This document shows positions 52,729 through 61,547 of a DNA stretch of 64,000 nucleotides, piece by piece (position 1 is the stretch's first letter; each line of letters starts with the position of its first letter). The stretch comes from Streptomyces sp. NRRL WC-3605. GTDB lineage: Bacteria; Actinomycetota; Actinomycetes; Streptomycetales; Streptomycetaceae. The stretch is taken from contig NZ_LLZN01000050.1 of NCBI RefSeq assembly GCF_001509795.1, positions 124,001-188,000 of the forward strand, written 5' to 3'. The notes under the pieces are model-generated. The model was not told where the DNA came from, made no database searches, and worked only from the letters and a program-made list of their open reading frames with translations. The translations under genes were made by a program, and so were the position numbers.

Positions 52729-53451
52729 ATGAGCGTGACGAGTCGGTACCGGGACGCCTGGGAGGGCTTCTGGCGCGAGGCTCCCGGGGAGCCGGGCGCC
52801 GTGTTCTGGGACGCGGAGCCGGCGCTGACCGCCGGCCGCCATCTGCCCCTGCTGGAGCCGCACCTGACCGATCCGGGCCTGGTGATGATCGACCTGGGCT
52901 GCGGCAACGGCACCCAGACCCGCTTCCTCGCCGACCGCTTCCCGCGCGTGATCGGCGCCGACCTGTCCGCCGCGGCCCTCGACCACGCCCGCCGGGCCGA
53001 CCCGGCCGGGCAGGCGGCCTACCGGCTGCTCGACGTCGTGGACAAGGCGGAGGTCCAGACGCTGCACAGCGAACTCGGCGACGCCAACCTCTATGTGCGC
53101 GGCGTCCTGCACCAGGGCGACCCGGGCGACCGGCAGGCGATGGCGGACGGGCTGGCCACCCTGGCCGGCGAGCGCGGCCGGGTCCTGCTCGTCGAACCCT
53201 CCGAGGCCGCCAAGCGCGTCCTCATGGGACTGGCGCGGGGCCCCGCCGGGCCGCCGCCCAAGCTGGCCCCGGTCCTGCGGCACGGCATCGCCCCGGGCGA
53301 GGTGAGCGACGACGCGCTGACCGGGTATCTGCGGTCGGCCGGACTCGACGTGCTCGCGAGCGGCACGCTGCCGCTGGCCACCACCGAGCACGGCCCCGAC
53401 GGCACCCGCGTCGAACTGCCGTCGACGTGGATCGTGGCGGGCCGCCCCTGA
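52729..53451 (+). CDS. Class I SAM-dependent methyltransferase
   Basis: A 240-residue methyltransferase. The SAM motif is MIDLGCGNGTQTRFLADRFP, with ADLSAAALDHARRA as motif post-I. Later GRVLLVEPSEAAKRVLMGL and a C-terminal region LRSAGLDVLASGTLPLATTE complete the fold. The substrate is unknown. The ATG is preceded by GGGGGAGTCGGTC. It is a single-gene unit after the SpoIIE phosphatase and converges on the universal stress protein gene. Confidence 0.9.
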   Translation: MSVTSRYRDAWEGFWREAPGEPGAVFWDAEPALTAGRHLPLLEPHLTDPGLVMIDLGCGNGTQTRFLADRFPRVIGADLSAAALDHARRADPAGQAAYRLLDVVDKAEVQTLHSELGDANLYVRGVLHQGDPGDRQAMADGLATLAGERGRVLLVEPSEAAKRVLMGLARGPAGPPPKLAPVLRHGIAPGEVSDDALTGYLRSAGLDVLASGTLPLATTEHGPDGTRVELPSTWIVAGRP

Positions 53452-53482
53452 CGCCCCGGGGCGGGGGGGCGGGGAGCTGGGC

Positions 53483-53899
53483 CTACGCCTCCGTCGGCAC
53501 GCAGAGCACCGGGATGTGCGACAGGTGCAGCAGCTTGTGCGGGGTGGAGCCCAGCAGGGCGCCCCGCAGCGGGCTCTCGCCCCAGCTGCCCACGACGACG
53601 CAGCGCGCCGCGTGCCGGGACGCGGCGTCGAGCAGCGCCTCCGCCGGTTTCTGGTCGATGACCTCCACGGTCGTCGCCACCCCCGCCTTCTCGGCGACGG
53701 CGACCGCGTGCTCCAGGGCGGTCCGGCCGGTCTCCCGCAGCGCGTCCCGGTGGGCGGCGTACTCCTCACCGAGCGCGCCCGGCGCCGCCGCCCCGTAGAC
53801 CAGCACGAGGGTGTCGTCGAACGCGGCCGCCACCTCGACGGCGACGGAGAGCGCGCGGACCGCGCCCTGGGAGTCGTCGTAGCCGCACACCACGGGCAT
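53483..53899 (-). CDS. Universal stress protein (UspA family)
   Basis: A 138-residue single Usp domain starting MPVVCGYDDSQGAVRALSVAVEVA. The ATP-binding-type glycine motif is present as VVGSWGESPLRGALLGSTPH near the C-terminus (G-x2-G...G-x9-G(S/T) type). It begins just after the APC permease gene, with a 1-nt gap, so the two are one transcript. The AAGGAG site upstream lies within the permease's end. The role could be permease-associated energy or stress sensing; that is not shown. Confidence 0.93.
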   Translation of the reverse strand: MPVVCGYDDSQGAVRALSVAVEVAAAFDDTLVLVYGAAAPGALGEEYAAHRDALRETGRTALEHAVAVAEKAGVATTVEVIDQKPAEALLDAASRHAARCVVVGSWGESPLRGALLGSTPHKLLHLSHIPVLCVPTEA

Positions 53900-53900
53900 G

Positions 53901-55394
53901 TCAGGACTCCTTGCCGTGCACGAGGTCGGGGTCGGCCACGTCGGGGCGCTCCGCCCAGAAGGCCGGTGCCATCAGCCGCCACACCACCATGAGGATCACG
54001 CCCGCGAGGGTGATGCCGATACCGATCACCAGCGGCGGCCCGAGCCCGAACCACGAGACACCGCTGTAGGAGTTGGCGGGGTCGGACATGTCGGCGACCG
54101 ACTCGACGAGCAGCCACGCCAGCAGCCCGGCGCCCACCACCGGGCCGAGGCCGATCAGCACGAGGTTGCGGACGCTCTCGGTGAGGTGACGCCGGTAGTA
54201 CACGGCGCACGCGAGGCCGGTGAGCGCGTAGTAGAAGGCGATCAGCAGGGACAGCGCGGTGAGCGAGTCGAACAGGGCGTTCTCACTGATCTGGCGGACC
54301 ACCAGGTACCAGCCGATGGCGATGCCCGCCACCCACCACGTGCTCACGTCCGGCGTGCGGAACCGGTGGTGGATGTGCCCGAAGTGGGCCGGCAGGGCGT
54401 GCCGGCGGGCCATGGACAGCGCGGTGCGCGAGGCCGGGATGATCGTCGTCTGCGTGGACGCCAGACCGGACGTCGACACCGCCAGCAGCACCACCCAGTC
54501 CCAGCCGCCCATCACCTTGCCCGCGAGGAGGGCGAAGATGAACTCCTCCTCGTCGGCGTTCTCCGACAGGAACGCCGGACCGGCGTAGGCCACGACCGCG
54601 ATGGCCACCGCCACATACGTGATCAGCAGGATGACCGTCGACCACACGGCCGCCTCACCGGGGGCGGTCGCGGAGTTCTCGGTCTCCTCGGTGAGGTTCA
54701 CCGCGGACTCCCAGCCCCAGTAGATGAACACGCCCAGCAGCAGCCCCGCCGTCAGCGGTGCGCCGCCCGCGCCGAACGGGTCCAGCCAGCTGAACTCCGG
54801 TTTCACGGCGTCGAGATCCCCGGTGCCGGCGTAGACCCGGTAGAGCGCCACCACGGCGAACGCGAGGAGACAGGCGACCTGGGCGAGGATCAGCGCGTTC
54901 TGCACCCGGGCCGACACCTCGGTGCCGATGACGCACACCGCCGTCATCACCAGGATGAGCAGCACGGTCAGGATCTGCCGCACCCACTCGTTGTCGGCCC
55001 AGCTGTCCAGCCCGAAGGCCAGCAGCGCGAACGTCACCGCCACGTCCGCCAGCGAGCCGACGACCAGGACACCGGTCATGGTGATGGCCCAGCCGCCGAG
55101 CCAGCCCGCCCACGGACCCATCGCGCGGGTCACCCAGGAGAAGGTCGTGCCGCAGTCCTGGTCGACCTTGTTGAGGTAGTAGAACGCCGACGCGATCAGC
55201 AGCATCGGCACGAACGCCGCCAGCATCACGCCGGGCGCGTACACCCCCACCAGCGCCACGATCGGGCCGATCACCGCGGCCAGCGAGTACGCGGGCGAGG
55301 TGGCGTTGAGCCCGATGACGAGCGCGTCGAGGAACCCGATCGCGTCGGGCTTCAACGAGTCCGGCTGGGAGGTGCCCGTACTGGCTTCGGCCAT
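53901..55394 (-). CDS. APC-family amino acid permease
   Basis: A 497-residue transporter with about 12 hydrophobic segments. The N-terminal SLKPDAIGFLDALVIGLNAT and SPAYSLAAVIGPIVALVG are the APC helix-1 region with the unwound GxxATxPAY substrate site. A glutamate-rich E-N-LTEETENSATAPGEAA loop and WGWESAVNLTEE are typical of the family's amino-acid/polyamine transporters. It is divergent from the M55-M20-S9-S66 hydrolase operon, so import of released amino acids is a natural link. A universal stress protein follows on the same transcript. Confidence 0.93.
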   Translation of the reverse strand: MAEASTGTSQPDSLKPDAIGFLDALVIGLNATSPAYSLAAVIGPIVALVGVYAPGVMLAAFVPMLLIASAFYYLNKVDQDCGTTFSWVTRAMGPWAGWLGGWAITMTGVLVVGSLADVAVTFALLAFGLDSWADNEWVRQILTVLLILVMTAVCVIGTEVSARVQNALILAQVACLLAFAVVALYRVYAGTGDLDAVKPEFSWLDPFGAGGAPLTAGLLLGVFIYWGWESAVNLTEETENSATAPGEAAVWSTVILLITYVAVAIAVVAYAGPAFLSENADEEEFIFALLAGKVMGGWDWVVLLAVSTSGLASTQTTIIPASRTALSMARRHALPAHFGHIHHRFRTPDVSTWWVAGIAIGWYLVVRQISENALFDSLTALSLLIAFYYALTGLACAVYYRRHLTESVRNLVLIGLGPVVGAGLLAWLLVESVADMSDPANSYSGVSWFGLGPPLVIGIGITLAGVILMVVWRLMAPAFWAERPDVADPDLVHGKES

Positions 55395-55561
55395 GCTGCC
55401 TCACTTCGATCGTGACTGACCTCATGAAACAGGGAACGGCCCGGCCCTCCCGGTCTTTGCAGCCCCCGCGCGCGATGTCTCACCCGTGTGCCCAGCCGCC
55501 GCTCGCGCCGGGGGTGCGCGGGGCCGTGGGACCGGTCGTGGCGGGTTCTGACGGGGGCGCG

Positions 55562-55567
55562 TAACGT
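55562..55567 (+). promoter_or_regulatory. Candidate leaderless -10 for the peptidase operon
   Basis: TAACGT is followed by 8 nt and the ATG at 55576. No convincing -35 is seen. Confidence 0.45.
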
Positions 55568-55575
55568 GGCGCCCC

Positions 55576-56409
55576 ATGAAGATCCTCATCAGCGCCGACA
55601 TGGAGGGCGCGACCGGCGTGACCTGGCCGGGGGACGTTCTGCCGGGGACACCGCAGTGGGAGCGGTGCCGGGGGATGTTCACCTCGGACGTGGACGCGGC
55701 CGTACGCGGCTTCTTCGACGGCGGTGCCGACTCCGTCCTCGTCAACGAGGCCCACTGGAGCATGCGCAACCTGCTGCTCGAACGGCTCGACGAACGGGCC
55801 GAGATGCTGACCGGACGGCACAAGGCGCTGTCGATGGTGGAGGGCGTCCAGCACGGGGACGTCGACGGCATCGCGTTCATCGGCTACCACACCGGCGCCG
55901 GCATGGAGGGCGTCCTCGCCCACACCTACCTCGCCAACCAGATCACCGGCGTCTGGCTGAACGACGTCCGGGCCAGCGAGGGTCTGCTGAACGCGCACGT
56001 CGTCGCCGAGTACGGCGTCCCCGTCGTCCTCGTCACCGGCGACGACCTCGCCTGCGAGGACGCCCTCGGCTACGCCCCCGAGGCGCTGAAGGTCGCCGTC
56101 AAGGACCACGTCTCCCGGTACGCGGCCGTGTGCCGCACCCCCGCCAGGACCGCCGCCGACATCCGCGCGGCGGCCAAGGACGCCGCCGCCCTCGCGGTCC
56201 GCGGGGAGCCCGTGCAGGCCGGGCCGTACACGGTGGCCGTCGAGTTCGACGCCGAGCACCTGGCGATGGCGGCCACCGTCGTCCCCGGCGTCGCACGGAT
56301 CGGGGAGCGCAAGGTGGCGTACACCAGCGAGCGCATGTACGAGGCGATCCGGACCTTCAAGGCGGTCACCACGATCGTCTCGGCCGCGGTGGAGGAGCAG
56401 TATGGCTGA
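55576..56409 (+). CDS. M55-family metallopeptidase (DppA-type D-aminopeptidase)
   Basis: A 277-residue zinc peptidase. The metal site opens with ISADMEGATGVTWPGDV, and NEAHWSMRNLLLERLDE, FIGYHTGAGMEGVLAHTY and EYGVPVVLVTGDD match DppA. DppA of Bacillus releases D-alanine from D-Ala-containing peptides, as arise from peptidoglycan. It is the first of four adjoining hydrolase genes and overlaps the M20 gene by 8 nt. TAACGT 8 nt upstream of the ATG suggests a leaderless start. Confidence 0.93.
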   Translation: MKILISADMEGATGVTWPGDVLPGTPQWERCRGMFTSDVDAAVRGFFDGGADSVLVNEAHWSMRNLLLERLDERAEMLTGRHKALSMVEGVQHGDVDGIAFIGYHTGAGMEGVLAHTYLANQITGVWLNDVRASEGLLNAHVVAEYGVPVVLVTGDDLACEDALGYAPEALKVAVKDHVSRYAAVCRTPARTAADIRAAAKDAAALAVRGEPVQAGPYTVAVEFDAEHLAMAATVVPGVARIGERKVAYTSERMYEAIRTFKAVTTIVSAAVEEQYG

Positions 56410-57706
56410 CGCGCAGGCACTCGAGGAGGTCGTGACGTTCACGTCCGACCTCATCCGCATCGACACCACCAACCGGGGCGGCGGCGACTGCCAGGAGCGG
56501 CCCGCCGCCGAGTACGCGGCGGCCCGGCTCGCGGAGGCGGGCCTGGAGGCCACGCTGCTGGAGCGCACGCCCGGCCGCACGAACGTCGTCGCGCGCCTCG
56601 CGGGCACCGACCCGTCGGCGGACGCCCTGCTCGTCCACGGGCACCTGGACGTCGTGCCCGCCGACGCCTCCGAGTGGAGCGTGCACCCCTTCTCCGGCGA
56701 GGTCCGCGACGGTGTCGTCTGGGGCCGCGGCGCGGTCGACATGAAGAACATGGACGCGATGATCCTGTCCGTCGTACGGGCCTGGGCCCGTCAGGGCGTG
56801 CGGCCCCGCCGGGACATCGTGATCGCGTTCACCGCCGACGAGGAGGCGAGCGCCGAGGACGGCTCCGGCTTCCTCGCCGACCGGCACGCCGCCCTGTTCG
56901 AGGGCTGCACCGAGGGCATCAGCGAGTCCGGCGCGTTCACCTTCCACGACGGCTCGGGCCGCCAGATCTACCCGATCTCGGCCGGCGAGCGCGGTACCGG
57001 CTGGCTGCGGCTCACCGCCCACGGCCGGGCCGGCCACGGCTCCCGGGTCAACCGGGAGAACGCGGTGACCCGGCTCGCCGCCGCCATCACCCGGATCGGC
57101 GACCACGAGTGGCCGGTGCGGCTGACCCCGACCGTGCGCGGCGCCCTCACCGAACTTGCCGAGCTGTACGGCCTCGACACGACCCTGGACGACGTGGACG
57201 GCCTGCTGGAGAAGCTCGGCCCCGCCGCCAAGCTCGTCGAGGCGACCGTCCGCAACAGCGCCAACCCGACGATGCTGGAGGCCGGTTACAAGGTCAACGT
57301 CATCCCGGGGCAGGCCGTGGCGTTCGTGGACGGGCGGTTCCTGCCCGGCCACGAGGACGAGTTCCGCGCCACCCTCGACGAACTCACCGGGCCCGACGTG
57401 GACTGGGAGTTCCACCACCGCGAGGTCGCCCTCCAGTCCCCGCTGGACTCACCGACCTACGCCCTGATGCGGGCCTGCGTCGAGGAGTTCGCGCCCGAGG
57501 GACGCACCGTGCCGTACTGCATGGCGGGTGGCACGGACGCAAAGCAGTTCTCCCGGCTCGGCATCACCGGCTACGGATTCTCGCCGCTGAAGCTGCCGGA
57601 GGGCTTCGACTACTCGGCCATGTTCCACGGCGTCGACGAACGGGTGCCCGTCGAGGCGCTGCACTTCGGCGTCCGGGTGCTCGACCGGTTCCTGCGCACG
57701 GCTTAG
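56402..57706 (+). CDS. M20-family zinc dipeptidase/deacylase
   Basis: A 434-residue metallopeptidase. Metal-binding residues are in LLVHGHLDVVPADAS (His, Asp), GRGAVDMKNMDAM (bridging Asp), FTADEEASAEDG (catalytic and metal Glu), and the C-terminal MFHGVDERVPVEALHFG (His). The lid domain has GRAGHGSRVNRENAV. It should split dipeptides or N-acyl amino acids. The ATG overlaps the M55 stop by 8 nt, and the S9 gene begins 17 nt after its stop. Confidence 0.94.
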   Translation: MADAQALEEVVTFTSDLIRIDTTNRGGGDCQERPAAEYAAARLAEAGLEATLLERTPGRTNVVARLAGTDPSADALLVHGHLDVVPADASEWSVHPFSGEVRDGVVWGRGAVDMKNMDAMILSVVRAWARQGVRPRRDIVIAFTADEEASAEDGSGFLADRHAALFEGCTEGISESGAFTFHDGSGRQIYPISAGERGTGWLRLTAHGRAGHGSRVNRENAVTRLAAAITRIGDHEWPVRLTPTVRGALTELAELYGLDTTLDDVDGLLEKLGPAAKLVEATVRNSANPTMLEAGYKVNVIPGQAVAFVDGRFLPGHEDEFRATLDELTGPDVDWEFHHREVALQSPLDSPTYALMRACVEEFAPEGRTVPYCMAGGTDAKQFSRLGITGYGFSPLKLPEGFDYSAMFHGVDERVPVEALHFGVRVLDRFLRTA

Positions 57707-57723
57707 ACGACCTGGGGGAGACA

Positions 57724-59679
57724 GTGCGGACTCTGGCGTACGGATCCTGGCCCTCGCCGATCGACGCGGGCCTCGCCGCCGCGCACGACGGGCGGCCCGA
57801 CTTCGTGGGCTTCGTCGGTGACGAGGCGTGGTGGACCGAACCGCGGCCCGCCGAGGGCGGCCGGCGCACCCTCGTGCGCCGCCGCGCCGACGGGCACGAG
57901 GAGTCGGTGCTGCCCCCGCCGTGGAACGTGCGCAGCCGCGTCATGGAGTACGGCGGGCAGCCGTGGGCCGGCGCGGCCACCGACGACGGCGGGCCGCTCG
58001 TCGTCTTCGTGAACTTCGCCGACCAGCGCCTCTACCGGTACGAGGAGGGCGCCGAGCCGCGTCCGCTCACCCCGGTGTCCCCGGTGGGCGGCGGACTGCG
58101 CTGGGCGGAGCCGCAGGTGCGGGCCCGCCTCGGCGAGGTGTGGTGCGTCCTGGAGGAGTTCACGGGGGAGAGCCCCACCGACGTGCGGCGCGTCATGGCG
58201 GCCGTCCCGCTCGACGGCTCCGCGGCGGACGACCGGGACGCCGTGCGTGAGCTCACCGACGGGCGGCACCGGTTCGTCACCGGGGCGCGGATCTCACCGG
58301 ACGGGCGGCGGGCCGCCTGGCTGGCCTGGGACCACCCCCGGATGCCGTGGGACGGCACCGAACTGCTCGTCGCCGACATCACCGCCGACGGCGCCCTCGG
58401 CGCCCCGCGGACCGTCGCGGGCGGCCCCGAGGAGTCCGTCGCCCAGGCCGACTGGACGCCCGACGGCCGCCTGCTGCACACGAGCGACGCCGGCGGCTGG
58501 TGGAACCTGTACCGCGACGGCGAGCCGCTGTGCCCGCGCGAGGAGGAGTTCGGCGGGCCGCTGTGGCAACTCGGCCTGCGCTGGTCCGCCCCGCTCGACA
58601 GCGGCCTCGTCGCCGTCCTGCACGGACGCGGCGCCCTCCGCCTCGGCGTCCTGGACCCGGAGACCGGCGAGATCGTCGACGTGCCGGGGCCCTGGACCGA
58701 GTTCGCGCCGACGCTCGCCGTCCACGGGGAACGGGTCGTGGCCGTCGGCGCCGGCCCGCACACCGCCCACGAGGTCGTCGAACTGGACACCCGCACCGGC
58801 CACTGCCGGGTGATCGGCGCCGCCCACCAGGACGCCGTGGACCCCGCCTACCACCCCGAGCCGCGGATCCGCACCTTCACCGGTCCCGCCGGCCAGGACA
58901 TCCACGCGCACGTCTACCCGCCGCACCACCCGGACTGCGCGGCCCCCGAGGGCACCCTGCCGCCGTACGTCGTCTGGGCGCACGGCGGCCCCACCTCCCG
59001 GTCGCCCCTCGTCCTCGACCTGACCATCGCCTACTTCACCTCGCGCGGCATCGGCGTCGCCGAGGTGAACTACGGCGGCTCCACCGGGTACGGCCGGGCC
59101 TACCGCGAACGGCTCCGCGAGCAGTGGGGCGTCGTCGACGTCGACGACTGCGCGGCCGTCGCGCTCGCCCTCGCCGACGAGGGCACCGCCGACCGCGGCC
59201 GGCTCGCCATCCGCGGCGGCAGCGCCGGCGGCTGGACCACGGCCGCGTCGCTGACAGGCACCGACGTCTACGCCTGCGGCACGATCATCTACCCCATCCT
59301 GGACCTGACCGGCTGGGGCACCGGGGAGACCCACGACTTCGAGTCGCAGTACCTGGAGAGCCTCGTCGGACCGCTCGCCGAGGTGCCCGGCCGGTACGAG
59401 GAGCGCTCGCCCGTCACCCGCGCCGACCGGCTCACCGCGCCGTTCCTGCTGCTCCAAGGCCTGGACGACGTCATCTGCCCGCCCGCCCAGTGCGAGCGGT
59501 TCCTCGCCCGGCTCCAGGGGCGCCACGTGCCGCACGCCTACCTCGCCTTCGAGGGGGAGGGCCACGGGTTCCGCCGCGCGGACACCATGGTCCGCGCCCT
59601 GGAGGCCGAACTGTCCCTGTACGCCCAGGTCTTCGGATTCGATCCGCCCGGCGTCCCCACCCTGGAGCTCGGCAGGTGA
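57724..59679 (+). CDS. S9-family prolyl oligopeptidase-like peptidase
   Basis: A 651-residue serine peptidase. The N-terminal about 400 residues form a beta-propeller with WD-like strands (SPDGRRAAWLAWDHP, WTPDGRLLHTSDAGGWWNLY). The catalytic domain has the nucleophile GGSAGGWTTAASL, the Asp in QGLDDVICPP and the His in EGEGHGFRRAD. It should hydrolyse oligopeptides in the cytoplasm, as no signal peptide is seen. GTG 57724 has GGGGGAGAC upstream. The LD-carboxypeptidase gene overlaps its stop (GTGA). Confidence 0.93.
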   Translation: MRTLAYGSWPSPIDAGLAAAHDGRPDFVGFVGDEAWWTEPRPAEGGRRTLVRRRADGHEESVLPPPWNVRSRVMEYGGQPWAGAATDDGGPLVVFVNFADQRLYRYEEGAEPRPLTPVSPVGGGLRWAEPQVRARLGEVWCVLEEFTGESPTDVRRVMAAVPLDGSAADDRDAVRELTDGRHRFVTGARISPDGRRAAWLAWDHPRMPWDGTELLVADITADGALGAPRTVAGGPEESVAQADWTPDGRLLHTSDAGGWWNLYRDGEPLCPREEEFGGPLWQLGLRWSAPLDSGLVAVLHGRGALRLGVLDPETGEIVDVPGPWTEFAPTLAVHGERVVAVGAGPHTAHEVVELDTRTGHCRVIGAAHQDAVDPAYHPEPRIRTFTGPAGQDIHAHVYPPHHPDCAAPEGTLPPYVVWAHGGPTSRSPLVLDLTIAYFTSRGIGVAEVNYGGSTGYGRAYRERLREQWGVVDVDDCAAVALALADEGTADRGRLAIRGGSAGGWTTAASLTGTDVYACGTIIYPILDLTGWGTGETHDFESQYLESLVGPLAEVPGRYEERSPVTRADRLTAPFLLLQGLDDVICPPAQCERFLARLQGRHVPHAYLAFEGEGHGFRRADTMVRALEAELSLYAQVFGFDPPGVPTLELGR

Positions 59680-60611
59680 CCCCGGCCCTGGAGCCGCTGC
59701 GGCGCCCGTCCCGGCTCGCCGCCGGCGCCCGTGTGGCCGTCGTCGCGCCCAGCGGGCCGGTGCCCGAGGAGCGGATCGAGGCCGGCCTCGACGTGCTGCG
59801 CGGCTGGGACCTCGACCCCGTCGTGGCCCCGCACGTACGCGGCCGGCACGAGCGGTTCGGCTATCTCGCGGCCACCGACGCCGAGCGGGCCGCCGACCTC
59901 CAGGGCGCCTGGTGCGACCCGTCCGTCGAGGCGGTGCTGTGCGCGCGGGGCGGCTACGGCGCCCAGCGCATGGTCGACCTGCTCGACTGGGACGCCATGG
60001 CGGCGGCCGGACCGAAGGTGTTCGTCGGGTTCAGCGACATCACCGCGCTGCACGAGGCGTTCGCCGTGCGGCTGGGGCTCGCCACCCTGCACGGCCCGAT
60101 GGCCGCCGGCGTCGACTTCATCAAGCACGCCGGGGCCCAGGAGCATCTGCGGGCCACCCTCTTCGAACCCGAGACGGTGCGTGTCATCGCCTCCGGCGGC
60201 TCCGTGCTCGTACCGGGCCGGGCCCACGGTGTCACCCTCGGTGGCTGCCTCACCCTGCTCACCGCCGAACTGGGCACCCCGCACGCCCGCGCCTCGGCAC
60301 ACGGCGGCCTGCTCTGCCTGGAGGACGTGGGGGAGGAGCCGTACCGGCTCGACCGCGCCCTCACCCAACTCCTGCGCGCGGGCCTGCTCGACGGGGTGCG
60401 CGGCGTCCTGCTCGGCTCGTGGGAGGAGTGCGGGCCCTACGACGAGGTGCGCGCGGTGCTGGAGGACCGGCTGGGCGGGCTCGGCGTGCCCGTCGCGGAG
60501 GAGTTCGGGTTCGGGCACGGCGCGGGGGCACTCACGATCCCCTTCGGACTCGGCGCCGAACTCGACGCCGACGCGGGCACGTTGACGCTGGACGAACCCG
60601 CACTGCGGTGA
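59676..60611 (+). CDS. LD-carboxypeptidase (S66 family)
   Basis: A 311-residue serine peptidase of the muramoyltetrapeptide carboxypeptidase family. It opens with VAVVAPSGPVPEERIEAGL. The family motif ARGGYGAQRMVDLL is present, and the nucleophile Ser is in FVGFSDITALHEAF; a Glu and a His follow in the C-terminal domain (EDVGEEPYRLD, EFGFGHGAGALTIP). S66 enzymes remove the terminal D-Ala from L,D bonds in murein tetrapeptides, or related linkages. The gene overlaps the S9 stop (GTGA). With M55 and M20 it points to recycling of murein peptides. An 11-base C run lies just downstream at 60653-60663. Confidence 0.93.
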   Translation: MTPALEPLRRPSRLAAGARVAVVAPSGPVPEERIEAGLDVLRGWDLDPVVAPHVRGRHERFGYLAATDAERAADLQGAWCDPSVEAVLCARGGYGAQRMVDLLDWDAMAAAGPKVFVGFSDITALHEAFAVRLGLATLHGPMAAGVDFIKHAGAQEHLRATLFEPETVRVIASGGSVLVPGRAHGVTLGGCLTLLTAELGTPHARASAHGGLLCLEDVGEEPYRLDRALTQLLRAGLLDGVRGVLLGSWEECGPYDEVRAVLEDRLGGLGVPVAEEFGFGHGAGALTIPFGLGAELDADAGTLTLDEPALR

Positions 60612-60697
60612 CCGCCGGTAACGGCGGGGGACCCGTCCGCGGCGCCCCGCGGCCCCCCCCCCCGGCGGGGAGACGCGGCCGGGAGCATGCTGGAGGC

Positions 60698-60955
60698 ATG
60701 GCCAGGAAGACGTCCCGCAGCGCACCGGAGGCGGACGGCCGGCGGGGCGGCCGGGCGGGAGCCCTGACCGCCCGCCGGATCGTCGCCCTGGTGCTCGTCG
60801 CCCTCGCCCTGGTGTTCATCTTCGAGAACACCGACGAGACCGAGATCCGGCTGCTGATCCCCGTGGTGACCATGCCGCTGTGGGTCGCGCTCCTCGGCAT
60901 GGGCGTCATCGGCGCGCTGATCGGAGCCCTGCTGCTCGCACGCCGGCGCCGCTAG
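60698..60955 (+). CDS. LapA-domain small membrane protein
   Basis: An 85-residue protein with an Arg-rich cytoplasmic N-terminus, a first membrane segment (IVALVLVALALVFIFENT, followed by ETEIRLLIPVVTMPLW) and a second (VALLGMGVIGALIGALLLA), ending RRRR. This matches the LapA/DUF1049 family; function is unknown in actinobacteria. The 14 nt ATGCTGGAGGCATG including its start are identical to those at the ada-alkA start. The GGAGG is only 1 nt from the ATG, so this may be a -10-like xATGCT in leaderless position rather than a ribosome site. Confidence 0.85.
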   Translation: MARKTSRSAPEADGRRGGRAGALTARRIVALVLVALALVFIFENTDETEIRLLIPVVTMPLWVALLGMGVIGALIGALLLARRRR

Positions 60956-60962
60956 CGGGACG

Positions 60963-60968
60963 TAGGCT
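60963..60968 (+). promoter_or_regulatory. Candidate leaderless -10 for the RimJ/RimL-type gene
   Basis: TAGGCT is followed by 6 nt (GACCGG) and the ATG at 60975. Confidence 0.5.
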
Positions 60969-60974
60969 GACCGG

Positions 60975-61529
60975 ATGCCGCACCCCGCCTCCCCCTACCT
61001 CGCCGAAGCCCCCCGTGTGGGCATACGCCACTTCACCTACGAGGACGGCGCCGAGTTCACCGCCCGGGTCCGTGAGAGCAGGGAACTGCACCGGCCCTGG
61101 CTCTTTCCGCCCGACAGCGCCGCCGCGTACACCGCGTACGCGGGACGGCTGATCGAGGACCGCGCCAAGGCCGGCTTCCTGGTCTGCGCCAAGGACGACG
61201 GCGGCGCCCTCGCCGGCTACATCAACATCAACAACATCGTCCAGGGCGCCTTCTGCAGCGGCGCCCTCGGCTACGGCGCCTTCGTGCACGCCGCTGGGCG
61301 CGGCCTCATGCGGGAGGGCCTGGACCTCGTCGTCGACCACGCCTTCGGGATGATGGGGCTGCACCGGCTGGAGATCAACGTGCAGCCCGGCAACGCCGCC
61401 TCCATCGGGCTAGCCCGCGCCTGCGGGTTCCGGCTGGAGGGCTACTCGCCGGACCTGCTGTTCATCGACGGCGCGTGGCGGGACCACGAACGGTGGGCGA
61501 TCACCACGGAGATGCGCGGCCCGCGCTGA
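60975..61529 (+). CDS. RimJ/RimL-type GNAT acetyltransferase
   Basis: A 184-residue acetyltransferase of the ribosomal-protein N-terminal acetyltransferase type. It has RHFTYEDGAEFTARVRESRE, GYININ, the acetyl-CoA loop YGAFVHAAGRGLMREGLDLVV, and the family sequence LHRLEINVQPGNAASIGLARACGF and LFIDGAWRDHERWAI. The target protein or small molecule is unknown. A leaderless start is likely. It is convergent with the VOC gene. Confidence 0.93.
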   Translation: MPHPASPYLAEAPRVGIRHFTYEDGAEFTARVRESRELHRPWLFPPDSAAAYTAYAGRLIEDRAKAGFLVCAKDDGGALAGYININNIVQGAFCSGALGYGAFVHAAGRGLMREGLDLVVDHAFGMMGLHRLEINVQPGNAASIGLARACGFRLEGYSPDLLFIDGAWRDHERWAITTEMRGPR

Positions 61530-61547
61530 CCGTGCGCGCGGTCCGGT

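Noticed and set aside
60653..60663. Run of 11 cytosines
   Set aside because: It is intergenic, between the LD-carboxypeptidase and LapA genes, and may be a length error or a harmless homopolymer; no phase-variation role can be supported.
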